A DNA stretch of 59,557 nt from Alphaproteobacteria bacterium (GCA_021296255.1 JAGWAU010000007.1:1-59557), one strand, 5' to 3'. Counted from the stretch's first letter, positions 34,340 to 43,887 are shown. Notes: generated by a model from the sequence alone, not told the origin. Made by a program: numbers and translations.

Positions 34340-35401
34340 CTACTCCGCGGGCTCCAGCTCCCGCTCCGTGGACTTGGGAATCCAACCGCGCGGGGTGCCG
34401 GGCGCCACGCTGCGATAACGGGGTTTGAAGGTCGGCGGCAACTCGCGGCTGTTGGGCGGGCAGATCCAGATGCGCAAGAGGTGCCGCTTGCGGTCCGGTT
34501 CGTTCCAGTCCTCGTACGTGGAGCGGGAGTGGAGCACCGAATAGTTGTTGGCGAACTGGATGTCGCCGGGACGCATCAGGAAGTTGTGGGATATGCCGGG
34601 ACGATGCGCCACGTCCAGAAGCAGATCGAGCGCCTCATCCTGGTCTTTCGTCAGCTTCTCCACGCCCGGATGCCGTTCGGCGGTCTCGTAATAGGTCTTG
34701 GGCAAGAGGCGGGTGGTGAGTCGTCCCTTAAAGTAGGTGAAGACCGGTAACCGGTAGTAGAGCTCGCTCTCCTCTTCAGGCCAGCCGGGCTCGTTGCGCC
34801 GGTCGATGGTGAGCGGCTCGTAGAGCACCCGCACGAGGTCGGGCCTCTCCGCCATCATGATGTCGTGGATGGCGGCCGCGCTTGCCAGGGTCGATACGCC
34901 TTCGGACTTCGCCTGACGCAAACACATCAGGCTGATCCAGTCGGACAGGTCGTTGTGGACATCCTGGCTGAGCCTCGTCTCGTAGAACCGGACGCTGGGA
35001 TTCCGCATGTCGCGGCCGAAGTCGCGTACGTGACCGATCAGGTCGCCGTAACGGTTTTGCGAGACGATCTGACCGAGATGGCAGGCGAGTCCCCAGAAGA
35101 CGATCGCCGCATCCTCTTTCGTATAGCGCTCCATCGGCAGTCCGCGTACGAGCGCGAAGCCGCGCCCTTCCTCCATCTCATCCTGGATGTGACGGGCAAA
35201 ATCCGCGAACGCGGGCAGTGGAAAATCGTCCTTGCCGAATCCCGTGGGACGGAGCCCGCGGTCCTTCGCCTCGGCCAACGCGGCGTCGATGTCGGAGACC
35301 ACCTCCGGCGGCGAGGCGTCGATCCAGTCCTCGTTGTCGGCGAATTCCTCGCCGAGCCAGTTCTCGGGGCAATTCAAAAGCCCGGCCGGCATGTCTGGCA
35401 T
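34340..35401 (-). CDS. TauD/TfdA-like Fe(II)/2-oxoglutarate dioxygenase
   Basis: This 353-residue protein has the clavaminate-synthase/gamma-butyrobetaine-dioxygenase-like jelly roll. Iron ligands are likely H149 and D151 (QDVHNDLSD) and the distal H291 (YSVLHSRSTYED), with the 2-oxoglutarate arginine in RHLLRIWI. It hydroxylates, or oxidatively cleaves, a small substrate. It is longer than and divergent from the two TauD copies at 46868 and 47756, because of an N-terminal extension of about 70 residues. It is convergent with the amidase (six bases between stops) and divergent from the sulfatase at 35605. Confidence 0.85.
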   Translation of the reverse strand: MPDMPAGLLNCPENWLGEEFADNEDWIDASPPEVVSDIDAALAEAKDRGLRPTGFGKDDFPLPAFADFARHIQDEMEEGRGFALVRGLPMERYTKEDAAIVFWGLACHLGQIVSQNRYGDLIGHVRDFGRDMRNPSVRFYETRLSQDVHNDLSDWISLMCLRQAKSEGVSTLASAAAIHDIMMAERPDLVRVLYEPLTIDRRNEPGWPEEESELYYRLPVFTYFKGRLTTRLLPKTYYETAERHPGVEKLTKDQDEALDLLLDVAHRPGISHNFLMRPGDIQFANNYSVLHSRSTYEDWNEPDRKRHLLRIWICPPNSRELPPTFKPRYRSVAPGTPRGWIPKSTERELEPAE

Positions 35402-35604
35402 GATCTCGACCCCTCCAGGATTGAACCGGGAACCATTTGTATCACGGGCGCTTCGGAACCTGAAACACGTTGCGGGGCCGGAGACCGTTCGGTGATCGCC
35501 GACACCGGCGCAGGGTCTCTGGCTTGAACGCGCCGTGGCCCGGCGCCTATCTTCGCGCGTCGCAGGCGACGGACCTCGCGGACGAGAGCCAAGGGAGATG
35601 TGAA

Positions 35605-37152
35605 ATGACTTCCAGAGCGAAGGCGCCCAACATCCTGTTCCTGATGTCGGACCAGATGGGGGCCCCTGTCCTGCCCATCCACGGTCATGAGGTGTGCCAA
35701 GCGCCCCATCTCGAAAAGTTGGCGGACAGCGCCGTGGTCTTCGACAACGCGTATTGCAACTATCCGCTGTGCGCGCCGGCTCGCTTCTCCCTTCTGGCCG
35801 GACGGCTGACGCCCAGGATCGGTGCTTACGACAATGCCAGCGAGTTCACCGCCGATACCCCGACGATGGCACACTATCTCTCGCTTCTCGGCTATCGCAC
35901 GATCCTCTGCGGTAAGATGCACTTCATCGGGCCGGATCAACTGCACGGGTTCGAGGAGCGACTTACGACCGATGTCTACCCGGCGTCGTTCTCGTTCCTG
36001 CCGGATTGGGAGAAAGGACCTGGATGGATCTCTTCCGGCACCGACCTCAGTTCGGTCGTCGAGGCGGGACCCTGCGTGCGCAGTCTGCAGATCGATTACG
36101 ACGATGAAGTGGAGTACTTCGCCACCCAGAAGATCTACGACCTGGTGCGGGACTCCGACGAAAGGCCGTTCTTCCTGTGCGTCTCGTTTACCCAGCCCCA
36201 CTCGCCCTACACCCCGGGGCAGGAACATTGGGACCGCTACCGGCACGACGACATCGACCCGCCGCGGGTGCCGGAAATTCCGTATGACGACCTCGATGCC
36301 CTCAGCCAGGGTCTCTACCATGCTCATGGCCGCGACCGGCATACGGTCGTCGATGACGACATCCGCAACGCCCGGCACGGTTACTACGGCATGATCAGTG
36401 CCATCGATGACAAGATCGGTCGGCTCGTGGCGCGACTCGATGAGACGGGTCTCGGCGAGAACACCGTCGTCGTTTACACGACCGACCACGGCGACATGAT
36501 GGGTGAGCGGGGCATGTGGTATAAACACTGCTTCTTCGAGTGGTCTGCCAGGGTGCCGTTGATCATCCGCCACCCGGACGGCTTGAAGCCCCGCCACGAA
36601 CCCGGGGTCGTGTCGCACGTCGACCTGCTTCCGACGCTGCTCGATTTCGCCAGCGACGGGAAGCATGGATTCGATCTGTCCGACAAGGACGGGAACAGCC
36701 TTTGGCCCCTGCTGTCCGGAGAGGGCGGGACGTGGTCGGACACGGTGATCTGCGACTACCTGGCGATCGGTCCCTGTACTCCGTGTCGGATGATCCGGAA
36801 GGGCAAGTTCAAGTATATCTACATTCACGGCCACGCTCCCCTGCTCTATGACCTGGAAGGGGACCCGGACGAGGTCAACAGCCTGGCCGAAGAGCCGGCG
36901 TATGCGGATGTTCTCCAGACCCTCGAGGCGGAGCTGAAGCTCGATTGGAATCCCGACGAGCTGGACGTTCGGATTCGCGAAAGTCAGCGCCGCCGCCGCC
37001 TGATCGCCCGGGCCAACGGCGGGCGGGAGCTATGGGATTACATGGCGCGGGAGGGAGACGACAAACGCTTCGTTCGCGCCAATCTGGTCGACTCCACCAA
37101 ACGCCTGAGCCGGTTCCCTCAGGTCGACGAGGTCCCACCCGACCGGCCGTGA
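35605..37152 (+). CDS. choline-sulfatase-like sulfatase, copy 1
   Basis: This 515-residue sulfatase has the formylglycine motif C56-A-P-A-R60 in NYPLCAPARFSLLAGR, metal ligands D16/Q17 (LMSDQM) and TTDHGDMMGERGMWYK. The C-terminus is of the choline-sulfatase (BetC) type (GDDKRFVRANL, then RLSRFP). It should hydrolyse a sulfate ester of a small alcohol. No signal peptide is present, so it is cytoplasmic and needs an importer, which fits the adjacent TctCBA genes. ATG 35605 is preceded by AAGGGAG. Its paralogue is at 38534. The 203-base gap to the divergent dioxygenase has no obvious promoter. Confidence 0.88.
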   Translation: MTSRAKAPNILFLMSDQMGAPVLPIHGHEVCQAPHLEKLADSAVVFDNAYCNYPLCAPARFSLLAGRLTPRIGAYDNASEFTADTPTMAHYLSLLGYRTILCGKMHFIGPDQLHGFEERLTTDVYPASFSFLPDWEKGPGWISSGTDLSSVVEAGPCVRSLQIDYDDEVEYFATQKIYDLVRDSDERPFFLCVSFTQPHSPYTPGQEHWDRYRHDDIDPPRVPEIPYDDLDALSQGLYHAHGRDRHTVVDDDIRNARHGYYGMISAIDDKIGRLVARLDETGLGENTVVVYTTDHGDMMGERGMWYKHCFFEWSARVPLIIRHPDGLKPRHEPGVVSHVDLLPTLLDFASDGKHGFDLSDKDGNSLWPLLSGEGGTWSDTVICDYLAIGPCTPCRMIRKGKFKYIYIHGHAPLLYDLEGDPDEVNSLAEEPAYADVLQTLEAELKLDWNPDELDVRIRESQRRRRLIARANGGRELWDYMAREGDDKRFVRANLVDSTKRLSRFPQVDEVPPDRP

Positions 37153-37208
37153 GTCGACGCTTCTCCAAATGCCGCGTGAAGATAGGAATTCCCTCGATGT
37201 AATCGCTT

Positions 37209-37223
37209 ACCAATATTGTTGGT
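37209..37223. promoter_or_regulatory. small palindrome upstream of the TctC gene, possible operator
   Basis: ACCAA (37209-37213) and TTGGT (37219-37223) form a perfect 5-bp inverted repeat with a TATTG spacer, in the 224-base gap between the sulfatase and the TctC-type gene. The site is AT-rich against a GC-rich background, as many operators are. No regulator gene is nearby to support it. Confidence 0.25.
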
Positions 37224-37376
37224 TTCGCATGCGTCCAAGGGTAAGATGCGCCCGCACCGAGGGGGATACCTCTTTGCTACAGGGGGGTTAGGACTTTCTC
37301 GACGCCATGTTGAGCAATTGACCCGCGGACGAATCAATCTCCAAGACGCGGGCAGGAAACTTGGGAGGCGACATCT

Positions 37377-38372
37377 ATGCAATTCGCTGGATTATTGCGT
37401 GCGATCGCGATTGCCGCCGTATCGGCGGGTGTGACCATGCTGGCAGGACCGCAGGACGCTGCCGCCGAATACCCGACGAAGCCGATCCGCATCATCATTC
37501 CGTACGACGCGGGCGGTGCCGCGGATCTGCAGGCTCGGATCGTGGCCTCGACCGCGCCCGAATACATCGGCCAAGCCGTGCTCGCCAGCAACCGCACCGG
37601 GGCGGCCGGCGTGACAGGATCGAATTACGTGGTCCGATCCAAACCCGACGGCTATACCCTGCTGCTCGCCCGCGTGGGATCGCAGGCGGGGGTGCCGGCC
37701 GTCAACCTGAATATCCCATACAAGTGGAACGACTACACCTTCCTCGGTCTCTTGGAAAAGAACCCGTTCGTACTCGTGGTGAACTCCAAGTCCGATTTGC
37801 ATGCCTTGACGGACATCGAGGCCAAGTTGAAGAAGGGGGAAAAGCTCTCCTATTCAACCGGCGGCGTGGCCACGCTGCCTCACATCGCCATGGTCATGGT
37901 GCTCGACGGCATGGGCCTCAAGGCAGACGCCATGACTCACGTACCATACAAGGGCGGAGGCGCCGCCGCGGCAGCTCTCGTCGGCGGCCACGTCGACATG
38001 TTCTTCCAGAACCTGTCGGGCGTCATCGGACAAATCCAGGCCGGTACGCTCCGCGCTCTCTTCGTCACGACGCCGGAACGGGTCAAGGCGATCAAGGACG
38101 TCCCGACCGTGAAGGAAATCGGACGGCCCGACCTCGAGCTCGCCATCGGCTGGAGCGCGCTTTACGGTCCCAAGGGGTTGCCCCAGGAGGTCGTCGACAA
38201 GTGGGTCGACACGCTCCAGAAGCTCAAGAAGGACAAGTCGTGGAACCGCATGACCACGAAGCTCGGCTCGATCCCCGCGATCAGTTCCCCTTCCGAGATG
38301 GAGAAGTTCGCGGAAAGCCAGTTCAAGGCGATGCGGGTGGTAGCCGAAAAAGTCGGCATGATCATTAAGTAG
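37377..38372 (+). CDS. tctC: TctC/Bug-type substrate-binding protein of tripartite tricarboxylate transporter
   Basis: This 331-residue periplasmic receptor has a signal peptide ending near residue 30 (PQDAAAEYP) and the Bug core motifs IIIPYDAGGAADLQAR, NRTGAAGVTGSNYV and VPYKGGGAAAAALVGG. The start follows TTGGGAGG. It lies between two sulfatase genes and ahead of tctB-tctA, so it most likely delivers the sulfate-ester (or an associated carboxylate) substrate to that transporter. A strong hairpin right after its stop could uncouple its abundance from the downstream genes. Confidence 0.88.
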   Translation: MQFAGLLRAIAIAAVSAGVTMLAGPQDAAAEYPTKPIRIIIPYDAGGAADLQARIVASTAPEYIGQAVLASNRTGAAGVTGSNYVVRSKPDGYTLLLARVGSQAGVPAVNLNIPYKWNDYTFLGLLEKNPFVLVVNSKSDLHALTDIEAKLKKGEKLSYSTGGVATLPHIAMVMVLDGMGLKADAMTHVPYKGGGAAAAALVGGHVDMFFQNLSGVIGQIQAGTLRALFVTTPERVKAIKDVPTVKEIGRPDLELAIGWSALYGPKGLPQEVVDKWVDTLQKLKKDKSWNRMTTKLGSIPAISSPSEMEKFAESQFKAMRVVAEKVGMIIK

Positions 38373-38384
38373 TAAGATTGAACC

Positions 38385-38418
38385 CGGGAGAGGGCGGCCT
38401 TGGGCGAGTCCTCTCCCG
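38385..38418 (+). terminator. hairpin after tctC, terminator or mRNA-stabilising
   Basis: CGGGAGAGG (38385-38393) pairs with CCTCTCCCG (38410-38418) across a 16-base loop, and a bulged extension adds GAA/TTC outside. It starts 12 bases after the tctC stop. No T-run follows, so it may equally be a processing or 3'-protecting structure that raises receptor levels over permease levels. Confidence 0.45.
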
Positions 38419-38533
38419 GTTCCCCCTTGCAGCCTCCGGAGTGGTTTGGTGCCACGGCCGGGTAGTGGCTGCCCCGTCCCGGCGCCGCAGTGGTCGTCCG
38501 TCGGGGTCGGGCACGCGAGGGATTGTGGAGCGG

Positions 38534-40069
38534 ATGACCGTGAAAAGACCTAATATCCTCGTCATTCAGGCGGATCAGATGGCGCCGCAGGCGCTTCCTG
38601 TCTACGGTCATCCCCTGGTCAAGGCTCCCAATGTCCAGGCCCTGGCGGACCGCGGGGTGGTCTTCGAGAACGCCTACTGCAATTTTCCCCTTTGCGTTCC
38701 GTCCCGCTATTCAATGTTGACGGGAAGGTATACCAGCGCCATCGCGGCGTGGGACAACGCGATCGAGTTGCCGTCGGAAATGCCGACGATGGCGCACTAT
38801 CTGGACGATCTCGGCTACCGCACCATTCTCTGCGGCAAGATGCATTTCATCGGTCCGGACCAGCTTCACGGTTTCCGGGAGCGGCTGACCACGGACATCT
38901 ATCCGTCGAATTTCGTGTGGACTCCCGACTGGCCCAACGAGCCCGAGTACCGGCCGACGGGCATCAGCCTCTTGCCCGTCGTACAGTCCGGACAATGCGT
39001 CCGCAGCCTGCAGATCGACTACGACGACGAGGTCGAGTACTTCGGCCTTCAGAAGATCTACGACCTTGCGCGTTATTCCCGGGACGATCCGTTCTTCCTG
39101 GTGATTTCCTTCACGCACCCGCACTCGCCGTTCCTCACCACGGCCCGGTATTGGGACCTGTACGACGACGATGACATCGACATGCCCGCGGTGCCGGCCA
39201 TTCCCGTCGAAGAGTTGGACGAGCACAGCCGCTGGCTCTACTACGGGCACGGTACCCATCTGCATACCGTCACTGACGAGCATGTGCGCACCGCCCGCCA
39301 CGCTTACTACGGCATGATCACCTACATCGACGACAAGGTCGGCCGGATCATGGACGCCATGCGGGCGACCGGTCTTGACGACGACACGATCGTCATCTTC
39401 GTCGGCGACCACGGCGAAATGCTCGGTGAGCGTGGCATGTGGTACAAGCAGACGTTCTTCGAGTGGTCCGTCCGCGTGCCGCTGATCATCAGCCAACCGG
39501 GGACCTACCTACCCGGCCGCGTCGGCGAGCTGGTATCCCTCGTCGATTTGTTGCCCACTATGCTCGACGCGGCGACAAACGGGAGCCCGCCTGACACGGT
39601 GGATCCGATGGACGGCCACAGCTTGACGGGTCTGCTGAGCGGCGGCAGCGATTGGACCAACGAAGTCATTTCCGAATATACGGGCGAAGGGGTTAAGGCG
39701 CCGTGCCGGATGCTCCGCCGGGACCGGTACAAGTTCATGTACACGCACGGGTTTCCCGACATGCTCTACGACCTGGAGGCGGATCCCCTGGAGCTGGAGA
39801 ACCTGATCGACCGCCCCGATATGGCGAACGTCGCGGGCGAGCTCCGGGAGTCCATTCTTGACGGCTGGGATCCCGACGACGTCAACGAGCGTTGCCTCGA
39901 ATCCCAGCGGCACCGGCGGTTCGTTCAACGCGCGACAGGGGGCGAGCCCTTCTGGGCCTATGTAGCGCGCGATGGCGACGACCGCCGGTTCATTCGCAAT
40001 GCCGGCGGTATCCCGACCAAGGCCAAGGCGCGCTTCCCCTATGTCGAGCCGGCGCCGTTCGAGCGCTGA
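38534..40069 (+). CDS. choline-sulfatase-like sulfatase, copy 2
   Basis: This 511-residue cytoplasmic sulfatase has formylglycine motif C54-V-P-S-R58 (NFPLCVPSRYSMLTGR), metal ligands at QADQM and GDHGEMLGERGMWYK, and the same C-terminal type as copy 1 (GDDRRFIRNAGG, ARFPYVEP). It is colinear with copy 1 over its whole length. ATG 38534 is preceded by GTGGAG, and the upstream open frame (from 38378) covers the hairpin and looks non-coding. It precedes tctB by 38 bases. Two diverged sulfatases with one transporter suggest two related sulfate esters. Confidence 0.88.
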   Translation: MTVKRPNILVIQADQMAPQALPVYGHPLVKAPNVQALADRGVVFENAYCNFPLCVPSRYSMLTGRYTSAIAAWDNAIELPSEMPTMAHYLDDLGYRTILCGKMHFIGPDQLHGFRERLTTDIYPSNFVWTPDWPNEPEYRPTGISLLPVVQSGQCVRSLQIDYDDEVEYFGLQKIYDLARYSRDDPFFLVISFTHPHSPFLTTARYWDLYDDDDIDMPAVPAIPVEELDEHSRWLYYGHGTHLHTVTDEHVRTARHAYYGMITYIDDKVGRIMDAMRATGLDDDTIVIFVGDHGEMLGERGMWYKQTFFEWSVRVPLIISQPGTYLPGRVGELVSLVDLLPTMLDAATNGSPPDTVDPMDGHSLTGLLSGGSDWTNEVISEYTGEGVKAPCRMLRRDRYKFMYTHGFPDMLYDLEADPLELENLIDRPDMANVAGELRESILDGWDPDDVNERCLESQRHRRFVQRATGGEPFWAYVARDGDDRRFIRNAGGIPTKAKARFPYVEPAPFER

Positions 40070-40107
40070 TCCGCTACGGCAACGAGCCTGGCGATCGGAC
40101 CTTCTTC

Positions 40108-40632
40108 ATGCGCGTAGCCGATTTCAGCGACCTGGCCATCAGCGGGGCGACGATTGCATTCGCGTGCCTGGTGTTGTTCGTGTTGATCCCCGTTGGTGTC
40201 GAGGACCCCGGTTCGATCGACGTCTTGGCCCTGGGCCCGGCGTTTTGGCCGTCCGTCATCTCTGTCTTCATGTTCCTCATGGGTGTCATCCTCGGGGCTC
40301 AGGGCATCCGCCGGCTTCGGGCCGATCGAGTGACGGCGGAGGCTGACAGAGAGGATCAGAGATCCCTTGCCATCACCCTTTCCGAGTATGCGTTCGGACG
40401 CTGGTTCGGCGCGCTGGTCTTGTTGGCGGCCTTCTACGTGGTGCTCGAGCCGCTCGGAATGATCGTCGCGTCCATGCTGGTGATGGTCGCTCTCATGCTT
40501 CTTGGCGGAGAGCGCCGGCCGGCGATTCTGGCCGTCCTCGCCGTGGGTTTGCCGTTCGCGCTTTTCGTGTTTTTCCGCTATGTCGCGAACGTGGTTATCC
40601 CTCTCGGCGTCCTAGAGCCCTGGCTCGCTTGA
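40108..40632 (+). CDS. tctB: TctB-like small permease of tripartite tricarboxylate transporter
   Basis: This 174-residue membrane protein has four hydrophobic spans: IAFACLVLFVLIPVGV, FWPSVISVFMFLMGVILGAQ, WFGALVLLAAFYVVL, and a long C-terminal pair beginning MIVASMLVMVALML. The LGPAFWPSVI region after span 1 is typical of TctB. It is four-fold shorter than an open frame beginning further upstream that overlaps the sulfatase; ATG 40108 is taken as the start. tctA follows after three bases. Confidence 0.82.
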   Translation: MRVADFSDLAISGATIAFACLVLFVLIPVGVEDPGSIDVLALGPAFWPSVISVFMFLMGVILGAQGIRRLRADRVTAEADREDQRSLAITLSEYAFGRWFGALVLLAAFYVVLEPLGMIVASMLVMVALMLLGGERRPAILAVLAVGLPFALFVFFRYVANVVIPLGVLEPWLA

Positions 40633-40635
40633 ACC

Positions 40636-42123
40636 ATGGTCTGGGAAACCCTCCAGGCCGCTCTTGAAATCGTCCTGACAGTAGAGGCCGTCTTCGCCCT
40701 CTTTGGCGGCGTCATCATCGGTACCCTGATCGGCGCGATCCCCGGCATGACGGTGACGATGGGCGTGGCGCTCACGCTGCCGTTCACGTTCGCGATGCAT
40801 CCGGCCGTGGGGATCCTTCTGCTGCTCGGCGTCTACAAGGGGGGCGTTTACGGCGGATCGATCACCGCGATCTTGATCAAGACTCCGGGCACGCCGGCGG
40901 CCTCGTGCACGGTGCTCGACGGCTACCCGATGTCGCAGAACGGCGAGGCGCGCAAGGCTCTGGACATGGCCCTTTACGCTTCGTGTTTTGCGGACTTCAT
41001 ATCGAACATTTCGCTGATTCTCTTCGCCGGCGTGCTCGCGAGCTTCGCCCTGCGCTTCGGACCTCCCGAATATTTCACGTTGATCGTGTTCTCCCTGACC
41101 ATCATCGCGGGGATTGCCGGAGACAACATGGCCAAGGGCATGGTTTCGGCCGGCATAGGCCTGTTGCTGGCGACCATGGGTCTCGATCTCGTCTACGGAA
41201 CCAACCGGTTCGTCTTCGGCGAGGTCGAGCTGATGGCGGGCCTCAACTTCATTCCCGTGCTGATCGGGTTGTTCGCGCTGCCGGAAATCATCAATTTCTA
41301 TGCCAAACGGTTCGAGGCGCGCGGTGATATCCAGGCGTTGGCCGGCGGTCACGCGACCTTCGCGGAATTCCGCCGCTGCTTCAAAAGTATCTTTCGCGGA
41401 AGCGTGATCGGGGTCGTGCTTGGCGCCATACCCGGCATCGGCGGCGCGCCGTCCGCCTTCTTGTCCTACAGCGAGGCCCAACGCACCTCGAAGAACCCGG
41501 AGAACTTCGGCAACGGCGAGATCGAAGGCGTGGCGGCGTCGGAGGCTGGGAACAACGGCACCTGCGGGGCGACACTCATTCCTTTGCTGGCGCTCGGCGT
41601 GCCGGGCGACATCGTCACGGCGGTGATCCTCGGCGCCTTCATGATCCACGGGCTTCAGCCGGGGCCGCTGCTCTTCGAGGACAACCTCGATCTGATCTAC
41701 AGCCTGTTCATCGGCATCATGATCAGCTCGGTATTCCTGTTCATCGTCGGCAAGAGCGCGATCCGGTTGTTCAGCCGCGTGGCGCTCCTGCCCAACCAGA
41801 TCCTGTTCCCGATCGTGCTGGTGCTCTGCGTGTACGGCGGATATGCGGTCAACAACAACCTGTTCGATATCCTGGTGATGATGCTGATCGGGTTGCTCGG
41901 GTTTGCCATGCTGCGCGGTAATATCCCGGCGGCGCCGTTCCTCATCGCCTACGTCCTCGGCCCCTTGCTCGAAGACAATTTCCGGCAGTCGTTGCTCCTG
42001 TCCCACGGCGGTCTCGAGATCTTCGTACGCAATGAGATTTGCTGGATTTTCTGGGCGCTGACGGTGCTTGCCGTGGTCCTGATCGTGCGGCGGCAGCGCA
42101 GGTGGCCCAGGGACATGGAGTGA
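40636..42123 (+). CDS. tctA: TctA-like large permease of tripartite tricarboxylate transporter
   Basis: This 495-residue integral membrane protein has about eleven to twelve spans and the TctA signatures GTLIGAIPGMTVTMGVAL, YKGGVYGGSITAILIKTPG and IPGIGGAPSAFLSY, plus the second-half repeat LIPLLALGVPGDIVTAVILG. It forms the transport channel with TctB and takes substrate from a TctC-type receptor. It completes the tctC-sulfatase-tctB-tctA order. Confidence 0.9.
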   Translation: MVWETLQAALEIVLTVEAVFALFGGVIIGTLIGAIPGMTVTMGVALTLPFTFAMHPAVGILLLLGVYKGGVYGGSITAILIKTPGTPAASCTVLDGYPMSQNGEARKALDMALYASCFADFISNISLILFAGVLASFALRFGPPEYFTLIVFSLTIIAGIAGDNMAKGMVSAGIGLLLATMGLDLVYGTNRFVFGEVELMAGLNFIPVLIGLFALPEIINFYAKRFEARGDIQALAGGHATFAEFRRCFKSIFRGSVIGVVLGAIPGIGGAPSAFLSYSEAQRTSKNPENFGNGEIEGVAASEAGNNGTCGATLIPLLALGVPGDIVTAVILGAFMIHGLQPGPLLFEDNLDLIYSLFIGIMISSVFLFIVGKSAIRLFSRVALLPNQILFPIVLVLCVYGGYAVNNNLFDILVMMLIGLLGFAMLRGNIPAAPFLIAYVLGPLLEDNFRQSLLLSHGGLEIFVRNEICWIFWALTVLAVVLIVRRQRRWPRDME

Positions 42124-42127
42124 CCTT

Positions 42128-42145
42128 CCCGAGAGGCTGCTCGGG
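42128..42145 (+). terminator. short hairpin after tctA
   Basis: CCCGAG (42128-42133) and CTCGGG (42140-42145) form a perfect 6-bp stem with a six-base loop, four bases past the tctA stop. No T-run follows. It is a possible weak terminator before the MFS gene at 42231. Confidence 0.35.
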
Positions 42146-42230
42146 TGGGGCGGCGTGATCCGGTCGTCGCGGGTTTCCCCTGACCGCGCGTGGCCTCCAG
42201 GCCCCGCCGCCATCGAAGAAGGGCTTTGAC

Positions 42231-43814
42231 GTGAGCGCCGTCGCTTCCGACGTTCAGGCGTACCCCTTATCCGAGGCGGAAGAGCGCGTCACGCTCCGCC
42301 AGTGGATCGCCGTGTCGGGCGCCATCATCGGCTCCTTCTGCGCGGTCCTGAATCATCAGATCACGAACACCTCGTTGCGTGAGATTCAGGCGGCTCTTTC
42401 CGCGAACCTGACCGAGGCGTCGTGGATAACGACTGCATATCTGGCCGCCGCCATCGTCATCATGCCGCTGACGGCTTGGTTCACGCGGGTGTTCTCCATC
42501 CGCACCTACGCGACGGTCAACACCGCCGGGTTCATGCTCTCGCTCGTCGCCTGCGCCCTGGCCTGGGATCTGAACGCGATGATCGCCCTTCGGTTCGTCG
42601 CCGGTCTGTTCGGCGGCGGCCTCATGCCCATGGCCTTCACCGTCATCCTCGCGACGCTGCCCTCGTCGAAACGGCCCGTCGCCTTCATGTGGTGGGCCTT
42701 GCTGACGGTCCAGGCACCGACCGTGGGACCTGCCCTCGGCGGCTGGCTGACGGACACGTTTTCGTGGGAACTGATCTTCTACGTCCAGATCATCCCGGCG
42801 GGAATTACCCTCGTTTGCTTGCTCTCCGGCCTCGACCGGTCGCCCCGGTCGCTCGGACTCCTGCGCCAGATCCAGTGGCTCAGCATCGCTTTCATGGCGG
42901 TCGGACTGTTTCTGTTCATCACGGTGCTCGAGGAAGGCAACCGCAACGACTGGTTCACGTCCGATCACATCCTGCGGCTGTCGGCGATCTCCGGCCTGTG
43001 CCTCTTCGTCTTCATTATGGTCCAGTTGTTCAGGCAGGAGCCGTACATAAACCTGCGCCTGTACGGAAGGCGCAACTTCGGGATCTGCTGTTTCATCTTC
43101 TTCGCCTTCGGAGTCGGCGTGTACGGGACGATGTTCATCATCGCTCTCTATCTGATCCAGATTCCCCAATACACGGCGACCCAGGTCAGCACGGTGATCA
43201 TGTGGATCGGCATTCCCCAGATCGTCGCCGCGCCCCTGGTGCTGTGGCTCTTGCCGCGCATCGATGCGCGCCTGCTGCTGGGTTTCGGGTGCGTTCTCTT
43301 CAGCGTCAGCTGCTTCCTGAACGTCGATATGAGCTTCGATACCGGCTACTGGGAGCTCATGTTCATCAACGTCATCCGGGCCGTCGGGCAGCCCTTCATC
43401 ATGGTCGTGTTGCCGATCTTCGCGACGTCCCTGCTGGAGACCGCCAACCACGGCTCGGCCGCGGCGATTCTCAACATGACCCGGGATATCGGCGGCGCCG
43501 TCGGCATCGCCTGCCTCAACACGGGGATATCCCGGCGAGCTGATTTCCACGTCGATCACGTCAGCGAACACGTCTCCTCCTACGATGCGGAAACCACGGC
43601 CAGGCTCGATCAGTTGACCCAGCATTTCTTCGCCTACAGCGGCGACCTCCAGCTCGCCCGGGATCAGGCCGTAGCGGCGCTGAACTCCCTGGTCGCGCGG
43701 GACGCCACGATCATGGCCTACAACGACATGTTCTTCGTGATCGGCGTGATCTTCGTGATCGGGCTGATCGGCTGTTTGTTCTTGCGCAAGGCGCCCGCGC
43801 AACGACGCGGTTAG
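42231..43814 (+). CDS. MFS transporter, DHA2 (EmrB/QacA) type
   Basis: This 527-residue protein has the expected fourteen-span layout. Motifs include NTSLREIQAALSANLTEASW after the first span (split by family motif D/N-x-T), WITTAYLAAAIVIMPLTAW, and GLFGGGLMPMAFTVILA with GPALGGWLTDTFSWELIFYV (motif C). It is a proton-driven exporter, usually of hydrophobic compounds, and usually works with an EmrA membrane-fusion protein, which is not seen here. It starts with GTG and is convergent with plsY (73 bases between). It may export a product of the sulfatase module or be unrelated. Confidence 0.85.
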   Translation: MSAVASDVQAYPLSEAEERVTLRQWIAVSGAIIGSFCAVLNHQITNTSLREIQAALSANLTEASWITTAYLAAAIVIMPLTAWFTRVFSIRTYATVNTAGFMLSLVACALAWDLNAMIALRFVAGLFGGGLMPMAFTVILATLPSSKRPVAFMWWALLTVQAPTVGPALGGWLTDTFSWELIFYVQIIPAGITLVCLLSGLDRSPRSLGLLRQIQWLSIAFMAVGLFLFITVLEEGNRNDWFTSDHILRLSAISGLCLFVFIMVQLFRQEPYINLRLYGRRNFGICCFIFFAFGVGVYGTMFIIALYLIQIPQYTATQVSTVIMWIGIPQIVAAPLVLWLLPRIDARLLLGFGCVLFSVSCFLNVDMSFDTGYWELMFINVIRAVGQPFIMVVLPIFATSLLETANHGSAAAILNMTRDIGGAVGIACLNTGISRRADFHVDHVSEHVSSYDAETTARLDQLTQHFFAYSGDLQLARDQAVAALNSLVARDATIMAYNDMFFVIGVIFVIGLIGCLFLRKAPAQRRG

Positions 43815-43887
43815 GAAATTTGGGGTGGAGCGGACCTGGGGTCGGACCCGAGGACCAACCCCGAGTTACGGCGGCTGGAGGTCGTCG

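Noticed and set aside
40612-43802. Two long - strand open frames (about 533 and 511 codons) opposite tctA and the MFS gene
   Set aside because: They are antisense to membrane proteins, so their translations are charged and repetitive. Both are shadows.
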